9,508 bases of DNA. Origin: RGIG7300 sp045649645. Its GTDB lineage: Bacteria; Bacillota; Clostridia; Oscillospirales; CAG-272. This document shows positions 1 through 4,342 of this stretch, one piece after another; the first letter of the stretch is position 1; every line of letters begins with the position of its first letter. The notes under the pieces were generated by a model. The model ran no database searches and was not told the origin of the DNA. It worked only from the letters and a program-made list of their open reading frames with translations. Made by a program: the position numbers and the translations under genes. The DNA is taken from positions 1 to 9,508 of the forward strand of contig JAZRQH010000091.1 of the NCBI GenBank assembly GCA_045649645.1. The letters are read 5' to 3'.

Positions 1-66
1 ATCGATTGGGAAAAGCCGGATTTCCACCGCCCCGAGTTCTTTGGCGACTTTGTAATCGGAGAATAA
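1..66 (+). CDS. C-terminal end of an unidentified protein (partial)
   Basis: An open frame enters from the left edge and gives 21 residues ending in ...FFGDFVIGE before a TAA at 64-66. The fragment is rich in aromatic and acidic residues (W, F, D, E). It is too short for me to recognise the family. The next gene starts one base after this stop, and the GGAG that serves it (58-61) lies inside these last codons. The two are therefore very probably co-transcribed and translationally coupled. The fragment is called coding because of this tight junction; its product is unknown. Confidence 0.6.
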   Translation: MDWEKPDFHRPEFFGDFVIGE

Positions 67-67
67 A

Positions 68-1612
68 ATGTTATCCACCGTTTATACAGCAGCGCTGGCG
101 GGTATTGACGGCTTTGAGGTAACTGTAGAATGCAATACCCGCAGAGGTCTTGAAAACTTTGACGTTATCGGTCTGCCCGATACCTCGGTCAAGGAGGCAA
201 AGGAGCGTATCAAACGCGCTATTGAGAACAGCGGCTACCGCTTTGAGGGTAATTCTGTTATCATCAATATGGCGCCTGCAGATAAAAAGAAGGAAGGCTC
301 TGCCTTTGACCTTGCTATGCTGGTCAGCCTGCTTGTCAACCTGGGAAAGATCAAGAACAGCGTTGACTTTACCAAGATATGCTTCCTCGGCGAGCTTTCG
401 CTCTCGGGCGGCATACGCCCTGTAAGGGGAGCTCTGCCTATGGCTATTGCCGCGGCAAGGGCAGGAAAGACGGTGCTCTTTCTTCCCGAAAAGAACGCAA
501 GAGAGGCAAGCGTGGTAGAGGGCATCAAGGTGTTCGGAGTTTCAAACGTTAAGCAGCTTGTGGACGTGCTTAACCGCGACAGACATCTTGAGCCTACGCT
601 GTTTGACCGCAGCGTCTTTGAGGATAATAAGATAAATTCCCACCTTGATTTCAGCGACGTTAAGGGTCAGGCTGCCGCCAAGCGTGCTATGGAGATAGCG
701 GCGGCAGGCGGACACAATATACTTATGATCGGACCTCCCGGTACCGGTAAGAGCATGATAGCCAAGCGTGTTCCGGGTATTATGCCCCCTCTCAGCTTTG
801 AGGAGGCTGTAGAGACCACAAAGATTCATTCGGTAGCAGGAGAGCTTAAGGAAAGCGATACTCTTCTCTGCCACAGACCCTTCCGTTCGCCCCACCATAC
901 CGTTTCTTCGGTAGCTCTGTCCGGCGGCGGCAAGAATCCTTCTCCCGGTGAGATATCCCTTGCCCATAACGGAGTGCTCTTTCTCGACGAGCTGCCCGAG
1001 TTTTCAAAAACAGCTACAGAGGTACTGCGTCAGCCTATCGAGGACAAGCAGGTCACGGTCACCCGTGTTGCGGGCAGAGTCACATTTCCCGCATCCTTTA
1101 TGCTTGTGTGCGCCATGAACCCCTGTAAATGCGGCTATCTCGGGCACCCCACCAAGCCCTGCACCTGCAAGCGAGGAGAGCGACAGAAATATCTCTCCCG
1201 TATAAGCGGACCTCTGCTTGACCGTATCGATATCCACGTTGAGGTATCAAGTCTTGACTATGATGAGCTTAAGGACGCCGCTCCCGGTGAGACCAGCGCC
1301 GAGATACGAAAGAGGGTAACCCGCGCCCGTGAGCTTGCAAGAGCTCGCTTTGAGCGTGACGGTCTGAAGCTATACTGTAATGCCCAGATGGAGGCAGCAG
1401 AGATAGAAAGATACTGCAGACTTGACTCTGCGGGAGACTCAATGCTGCGCCGTGCTTATGACGCCATGGGTCTTTCTGCCAGAGGTCACGCAAGAATACT
1501 TAAGGTGGCAAGAACTATAGCCGACCTTGATGCAAGTGAAAATATTCAGGCAATACATATCGCCGAGGCGATAAAGCTCCGTACCCTTGACCGTGATTAC
1601 AAGGAAATATGA
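68..1612 (+). CDS. yifB: YifB/ComM-family Mg-chelatase-like AAA+ ATPase
   Basis: A full-length (514 aa) cytoplasmic AAA+ ATPase of the YifB/ComM family. In naturally competent bacteria ComM is a DNA branch-migration helicase acting during integration of transformed DNA; in Clostridia the role is mostly untested. Seen in the sequence: an N-terminal Lon-protease-like (ChlI) domain at about residues 20-145, including the family-typical FDVIGLPD; Walker A GPPGTGKS at 222-229; Walker B VLFLDE at 303-308; a cysteine cluster around AMNPCKCGY (C348, C353, C355) and following PCTCKRGE, as usual in this family; the GPLLDRIDIH segment near 381-390; and a C-terminal Mg-chelatase helical domain with LSARGHARILKVARTIADL. 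The start is ATG 68, with GGAG at 58-61 and a 6-nt spacer. All key motifs are intact. The family call is secure; a role in recombination here is inference. Confidence 0.95.
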   Translation: MLSTVYTAALAGIDGFEVTVECNTRRGLENFDVIGLPDTSVKEAKERIKRAIENSGYRFEGNSVIINMAPADKKKEGSAFDLAMLVSLLVNLGKIKNSVDFTKICFLGELSLSGGIRPVRGALPMAIAAARAGKTVLFLPEKNAREASVVEGIKVFGVSNVKQLVDVLNRDRHLEPTLFDRSVFEDNKINSHLDFSDVKGQAAAKRAMEIAAAGGHNILMIGPPGTGKSMIAKRVPGIMPPLSFEEAVETTKIHSVAGELKESDTLLCHRPFRSPHHTVSSVALSGGGKNPSPGEISLAHNGVLFLDELPEFSKTATEVLRQPIEDKQVTVTRVAGRVTFPASFMLVCAMNPCKCGYLGHPTKPCTCKRGERQKYLSRISGPLLDRIDIHVEVSSLDYDELKDAAPGETSAEIRKRVTRARELARARFERDGLKLYCNAQMEAAEIERYCRLDSAGDSMLRRAYDAMGLSARGHARILKVARTIADLDASENIQAIHIAEAIKLRTLDRDYKEI

Positions 1613-1624
1613 ACTAATATATTA

Positions 1625-1656
1625 GAAAGTGCGACAACTTGATTTTTCGCGCTTTC
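1625..1656 (+). terminator. Weak terminator-like hairpin after yifB
   Basis: GAAAGTGCG (1625-1633) pairs with CGCGCTTTC (1648-1656), giving 9 bp with one G-U wobble and a 14-nt loop. It starts 13 bases after the yifB stop. What follows (ATAGTTTGTTC) is only loosely T-rich, so this is a poor intrinsic terminator. Its place at the end of the operon is the main argument for the call. Confidence 0.35.
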
Positions 1657-1674
1657 ATAGTTTGTTCAATGTTT

Positions 1675-1691
1675 TTGTGCAGTCTGCACAA
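1675..1691. promoter_or_regulatory. Perfect 17-bp palindrome, candidate operator
   Basis: TTGTGCAG-T-CTGCACAA is a perfect inverted repeat with 8-bp arms and a single central base. It has no T-tract, so it is not an intrinsic terminator. It lies about 75 bp upstream of the predicted start of transcription of the ABC ATPase gene, a position more typical of an activator site than of a blocking repressor. The TTGTG/CACAA half-sites recur in the palindrome upstream of the importer operon (4006-4020). The binding protein is unknown. Confidence 0.5.
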
Positions 1692-1743
1692 CCCCGAAGC
1701 CGAGATTTTGGGAAATAAACATCTACCAAAAGCATTGGTTTTC

Positions 1744-1752
1744 TGTTATACT
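1744..1752 (+). promoter_or_regulatory. Extended -10 promoter of the ABC ATPase gene
   Basis: TG-T-TATACT gives an extended -10 element: TG at 1744-1745 and the hexamer at 1747-1752. There is no good -35 hexamer 16-18 bp upstream. An extended -10 can make up for that, as can an activator bound at the palindrome at 1675-1691. The predicted transcription start is near 1758, leaving a short leader of about 50 nt. Confidence 0.5.
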
Positions 1753-1774
1753 ATAAAAGCAAAATAATAAATAC

Positions 1775-1789
1775 ACGAATTATATTCGT
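1775..1789 (+). repeat. Small hairpin just before the ATPase ribosome binding site
   Basis: ACGAAT (1775-1780) and ATTCGT (1784-1789) form a 6-bp stem with a TAT loop, followed by T1790-1794 and then the GGAGGT at 1795-1800. The stem is AT-rich and weak. It could act as a 5' stabiliser or a weak attenuator, or be chance in AT-rich DNA. Confidence 0.3.
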
Positions 1790-1807
1790 TTTTTGGAGGT
1801 ATTTGAA

Positions 1808-2920
1808 ATGGCAGGCTTGTCTTTCAGACACATTTACAAGAAGTATCCCGGCGGCGTTACAGCCGTATCCGACTTTTGCCTTGAGGTAAAGGACAAGGAG
1901 TTCCTTATCCTCGTTGGTCCTTCCGGTTGCGGTAAGACCACTACCCTTCGTATGATCGCAGGTCTTGAGGAGATCACAGAGGGTGAGCTCTTCATCGGCG
2001 ACAGACTCATCAATGACGTTGCTCCTAAGGACAGAGATATCGCGATGGTGTTCCAGAACTACGCGCTCTATCCTCATATGACAGTATTTGATAACATGGC
2101 TTTCGGTCTTAAGCTCCGTAAGACTCCCAAGGAAGAGATCAAGAGAAGAGTTGAAGAAGCAGCTCGTATCCTCGACATCACTCACCTCCTTGACCGTCGT
2201 CCTAAGGCGCTTTCCGGTGGTCAGAAGCAGCGAGTTGCTCTCGGTCGTGCTATCGTTCGTGAGCCTAAGGTATTCCTTCTCGACGAGCCTCTCTCCAACC
2301 TCGACGCTAAGCTCCGTGCATCCATGAGAACCGAGCTTACCAAGCTTCACAAGAAGATCGGTACCACCTTCGTATACGTAACACACGACCAGGTAGAGGC
2401 TATGACTATGGCTACCCGTATCGTTGTTATGAAGGACGGTCTTATCCAGCAGGTTGACACTCCTCAGAACCTCTACGATTTCCCCACCAACATCTTCGTT
2501 GCAGGCTTTATCGGCACACCTCAGATGAACTTCATCAACTCCACCCTTGAGAAGAAGGGCGAGGACGTTTACATCACCTTCGGTGAGCACAGCCTCAAGC
2601 TTCCTAAGGAAAAGGCTACCAACCCTGCTATCGCTGATTACATCGGTAAGGACGTTATCATCGGTGTTCGTCCCGAGTGCATCCACGAGGAGCAGAGATA
2701 TCTCGATGCAGCTCCCGATGCTATCGTTGAGACAGAGGTTGATATCACCGAGCTTATGGGTGCTGAGATCCACCTTTACGCTACCGTTGACGAGCAGGTT
2801 ATCGTTTGTAAGGTTTCCTCTCACTCCAAGTCCAGAGCAGGCGATACAATTAAGCTCGCATTTGATATGGACAGAGTACACATCTTCGATAAGGATACCG
2901 AAAGATGCGTTCTTCACTAA
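1808..2920 (+). CDS. ugpC: Sugar ABC importer ATP-binding protein, MsmX/UgpC/MalK type
   Basis: The nucleotide-binding subunit (370 aa) of carbohydrate uptake transporter family 1; as a dimer it powers import by binding the permeases from the cytoplasm. Visible motifs: Walker A GPSGCGKT (37-44), Q-loop Q83 in VFQNYALYPHMTV, signature LSGGQ (135-139), Walker B VFLLDEP (155-161), D-loop SNLD (163-166), switch H193 in VTHDQVEAMT, then a C-terminal TOBE/regulatory domain (about 240-365) containing GVRPE (286-290). Length is normal for the family. ATG 1808 is chosen over the in-frame TTG at 1793 because GGAGGT (1795-1800) sits 7 nt before ATG and would lie inside the longer frame. It is a single-gene unit with its own promoter and terminator. 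Such unlinked ATPases often serve several importers in Gram-positive bacteria. Codon use is strongly biased (GAG, AAG, ATC, CGT), suggesting high expression. The true substrate cannot be told from the ATPase. Confidence 0.95.
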   Translation: MAGLSFRHIYKKYPGGVTAVSDFCLEVKDKEFLILVGPSGCGKTTTLRMIAGLEEITEGELFIGDRLINDVAPKDRDIAMVFQNYALYPHMTVFDNMAFGLKLRKTPKEEIKRRVEEAARILDITHLLDRRPKALSGGQKQRVALGRAIVREPKVFLLDEPLSNLDAKLRASMRTELTKLHKKIGTTFVYVTHDQVEAMTMATRIVVMKDGLIQQVDTPQNLYDFPTNIFVAGFIGTPQMNFINSTLEKKGEDVYITFGEHSLKLPKEKATNPAIADYIGKDVIIGVRPECIHEEQRYLDAAPDAIVETEVDITELMGAEIHLYATVDEQVIVCKVSSHSKSRAGDTIKLAFDMDRVHIFDKDTERCVLH

Positions 2921-2930
2921 GATAAAATAT

Positions 2931-2959
2931 AAAAAGCACTCCGAAAGGAGTGCTTTTTT
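2931..2959. terminator. Strong intrinsic terminator, works for both converging genes
   Basis: AAAAAGCACTCC (2931-2942), loop GAAA, then GGAGTGCTTTTT (2947-2958): a 12-bp perfect stem, with a 7-bp GC-containing core, a GNRA tetraloop and a T-tract. The A-run on the left becomes a T-tract on the minus strand, so the element is symmetrical. It lies 10 bases past the ATPase stop and 45 bases past the end of the minus-strand gene, and can end both transcripts. Confidence 0.93.
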
Positions 2960-3004
2960 AGTGAATAATTATGGAAGGTTTCTGTTTTGAGCAGAAATCT
3001 TCTT

Positions 3005-3583
3005 TTACTTTTGGAGCTCGTCCAGATCTGCTTCAAATGCGGGAAGAAAATGCTCCATAAAGTACGCGAGCTCGGGAAGGGGATTAGCCTTGAGAGAAGC
3101 AAGAGTTGACTCTGCGGCACTCTTGAACTCGTTATTGTTACATTTGAGCTCTTCTATACACTTAATATATGCGCTTAATTTGTCTGCTGCCTTGACTATA
3201 GAGTGATATTCGGACTCATCGCTGTGCAAAAGGTCGTCATAGGTGGGCACAAGCTCGTCGGGAAGCTTTGAAAGAAGCTGCTTGGTTGCGTTCTCTTCAA
3301 TTTTCGCGTAGTTTGAGCGCATATCTTCGTTATAATATTTGGCAGGGGTGGGCATATCGCCGGTATACACCTCCTGTACGTCGTGGAAGAGGGCATAGCA
3401 CACAGCCTTGCCGGTGTCGTAGCTCTTGCCGAAGATATCGTTGCCCACGGTGCAGAGAGCGTGGGTCAGCACCGCTACGTCATAGCTGTGCTCGGACAGG
3501 GTCTCCTCGGTCATGTTTCTCATAAGCCCCCAGCGGCGGATATATTTCTGTCTGAATACCATAGGGTAGAATGCGTTTTTCAT
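3005..3583 (-). CDS. yfbR: 5'-deoxynucleotidase, YfbR type (HD domain)
   Basis: An HD-domain phosphohydrolase (192 aa; E. coli YfbR is 199 aa). YfbR removes the 5'-phosphate from deoxyribonucleoside monophosphates, helping to balance dNTP pools in the cytoplasm. The family fingerprints are present: RRWGLMRN (16-23) including the substrate-specificity Arg-Trp pair R17-W18, SEHS with metal ligand H32, HD at 67-68 with E71 following, TGDMPTPAKY (74-83), D134 in KAADKLSAYIKCIEEL, and NNNEF soon after. The C-terminal YFMEHFLPAFEADLDEL also resembles E. coli YfbR. The start is the ATG at 3583-3581 (minus strand), with GGAG at 3593-3590 and a 6-nt spacer. It is alone on its strand here, convergent with the ATPase gene and divergent from the importer operon; no functional link to either is evident. 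Codon use is less biased than in the transporter genes. Confidence 0.93.
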   Translation of the reverse strand: MKNAFYPMVFRQKYIRRWGLMRNMTEETLSEHSYDVAVLTHALCTVGNDIFGKSYDTGKAVCYALFHDVQEVYTGDMPTPAKYYNEDMRSNYAKIEENATKQLLSKLPDELVPTYDDLLHSDESEYHSIVKAADKLSAYIKCIEELKCNNNEFKSAAESTLASLKANPLPELAYFMEHFLPAFEADLDELQK

Positions 3584-3613
3584 AAATTACTCCGTTTTGT
3601 GATTTATGAGAAC

Positions 3614-3642
3614 ATTATACCAACAAGCACCGCGAAAGTCAA
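3614..3642 (-). promoter_or_regulatory. Near-consensus promoter of yfbR
   Basis: Reading the minus strand, TTGACT (3642-3637), a 17-bp spacer, then a perfect TATAAT (3619-3614). The predicted start is near 3607, leaving a short leader to the ATG at 3583. This is one of the two best promoter matches in the window. Confidence 0.85.
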
Positions 3643-3810
3643 CTTTGAAGGGAAAAGTGTTAAAAACGTACAAAACTCACACAAAACAAGCTCAAAATCG
3701 CATTTTGTGCAACTTGTATATGTGTAAAATTTTTTAGCGAAATTTTGTTTATTATTCACAAAAATTATTAATTTTTCCGTTTATTCGGACAACGCCGTTC
3801 AAGTCGCCGA

Positions 3811-3850
3811 TTTATGCAAAAAGAGAAAAAATTTCTCCGAAAAGCATAAA
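3811..3850. repeat. 40-bp nested inverted repeat
   Basis: Outer arms TTTATGC (3811-3817) and GCATAAA (3844-3850) are perfect 7-bp complements. Inside them GAGAAA (3823-3828) and TTTCTC (3832-3837) form a second perfect 6-bp stem with an AAA loop. The internal loop is AAAAA against CGAAAA. No T-tract directly follows on the plus strand. It may be a protein-binding site or a cruciform-forming element; AT-richness makes chance a real alternative. Confidence 0.4.
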
Positions 3851-3865
3851 AATCACCTCTGAATT

Positions 3866-3893
3866 TCGTCAAAATAATTGAAAAAATCGTCAA
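3866..3893. repeat. Two TCGTCAA direct repeats, 21 bp apart
   Basis: TCGTCAA occurs at 3866-3872 and again at 3887-3893. The 21-bp period is two helical turns, so both copies face the same side of the DNA, as expected for tandem regulator sites. A related TCGTCAT is at 4129-4135 in the leader. No regulator can be named. Confidence 0.3.
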
Positions 3894-4005
3894 TTTTTTG
3901 TACTTGGTAAAATATCTCTGCGCTGTTGGAAAATTCAGGACCGGAAATGTTGGGATTTTAACAGGACGGACGAATTCAAAAAAGTTTTAAAAATGTGCCT
4001 CAAAC

Positions 4006-4020
4006 CCTTGTGACACAAGG
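4006..4020. promoter_or_regulatory. Perfect 15-bp palindrome, candidate operator of the importer operon
   Basis: CCTTGTG-A-CACAAGG is a perfect inverted repeat with 7-bp arms around one base. It ends 19 bp before the -35 hexamer and is centred near -63 from the predicted start, an activator-like place. Its core TTGTGACACAA fits the general GntR-family pattern TNGT-N3-ACNA, but other families could bind it. It shares TTGTG/CACAA half-sites with the palindrome upstream of the ATPase gene, though the half-sites are 1 bp apart here and 7 bp apart there. Confidence 0.55.
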
Positions 4021-4039
4021 AGACATGAAAACTGACGCC

Positions 4040-4071
4040 TTGACAATTATCGGCACCTGTGGTATTATAAT
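4040..4071 (+). promoter_or_regulatory. Strong promoter of the importer operon
   Basis: A perfect -35 TTGACA (4040-4045) is followed by TATTAT at 4063-4068 with an ideal 17-bp spacer. An overlapping perfect TATAAT at 4066-4071 would need a 20-bp spacer. Either choice puts the transcription start near 4075-4080, about 265 nt upstream of the solute-binding protein start codon. Confidence 0.82.
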
Positions 4072-4095
4072 AGACATGAAAAGAAAAGAAAAAAG

Positions 4096-4301
4096 TACCG
4101 GTTTTCCGAGGCTTGAATATGAGCGTTTTCGTCATTGATGCGGCACCCTTGAGGTGCCTCGATTTCCCTTCGGGGTAATCAATTTCGGAACTTGCGAATA
4201 TCTAAGTCTTGATAGGACCTGTACCGATAGTGACTGCCGGACGAGCCACTCCCTAAAAAAGGTCGAGTTGCGCCTGTTGGGTAGTTATCCTATTCTCTTT
4301 T
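4096..4301 (+). ncRNA. Candidate structured leader RNA of the importer operon (unassigned)
   Basis: The leader holds many helices. A bulged hairpin forms from ATGAGCG (4119-4125) and CGTCAT (4130-4135) with a TTTT loop. GGCACC (4142-4147) pairs with GGTGCC (4153-4158). GATTTCCC (4161-4168) pairs with GGGTAATC (4173-4180) around a TTCG tetraloop with one mismatch. A long-range stem joins ATAGGA (4212-4217) to TCCTAT (4288-4293) and continues, past an internal loop, as TACC (4222-4225) with GGTA (4280-4283). AGTG (4229-4232) can pair with CACT (4247-4250) inside it. CGAGGC (4107-4112) can pair with GCCTCG (4156-4161), which excludes the GGCACC hairpin and suggests a switch. The segment is more GC-rich than the DNA upstream. 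It does not match the signatures I can recall for T-box, TPP, SAM, cobalamin, FMN, c-di-GMP, c-di-AMP, fluoride, ZTP or guanidine-I leaders. Its function is unknown; regulation of the importer is inferred from position. Confidence 0.5.
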
Positions 4302-4342
4302 AGAAATTTCAATTCAAGCAATCCGTTAGGAGGAAAGTTAAG

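Larger units (their letters stand above)
3643..4039. other. Gene-free AT-rich stretch between divergent promoters
   Basis: About 400 bases between the yfbR promoter and the importer promoter with no convincing gene on either strand. It is AT-rich, with many A and T runs. It holds an inverted repeat CAAAAT-CGC-ATTTTG (3693-3707), a nested palindrome (3811-3850), two TCGTCAA copies 21 bp apart (3866-3893), an AT-rich hairpin AATTGA/TCAATT with a T-run (3876-3899), and the palindrome at 4006-4020. The short open frames here have no supported ribosome binding site. The likely role is regulatory. Confidence 0.55.

Noticed and set aside
1793..1807. A TTG start five codons before the chosen start of the ABC ATPase.
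   Set aside because: The GGAGGT ribosome binding site would lie inside the coding sequence, leaving the TTG with no site of its own; ATG 1808 is ideally spaced.
1751..2917. A 388-codon minus-strand open frame opposite the ABC ATPase gene.
   Set aside because: The plus-strand frame carries every ABC ATPase motif; the reverse frame has low-complexity composition and no start signals.
3705..3711. A third TTGTGCA half-site upstream of the yfbR promoter.
   Set aside because: It has no matching CACAA partner at a sensible distance, and a single 7-mer is expected by chance about once in a window of this size.
4025..4138. A 37-codon open frame in the importer upstream region, with an internal ATG at 4076 that would give a 20-residue basic leader peptide.
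   Set aside because: The ATG at 4025 lies upstream of the predicted transcription start and has only 2 nt between GGAG and the start codon. The ATG at 4076 would be nearly leaderless. The peptide has no run of regulatory codons typical of attenuators.
4226..4284. Partial likeness of CCGGACGAG, GAGCCACT and GCGCCTGTTGGG to pieces of guanidine-III, cobalamin and ZTP riboswitches.
   Set aside because: Only short words match; the remaining conserved blocks and the stem order of those classes are missing.
4252..4301. Possible intrinsic terminator at the end of the importer leader, before TTCTCTTTT.
   Set aside because: The stem preceding the T-rich run is the long-range 4212-4293 pairing with large internal loops, and the run is broken by cytosines. 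It is too weak to call, though conditional termination is not excluded.
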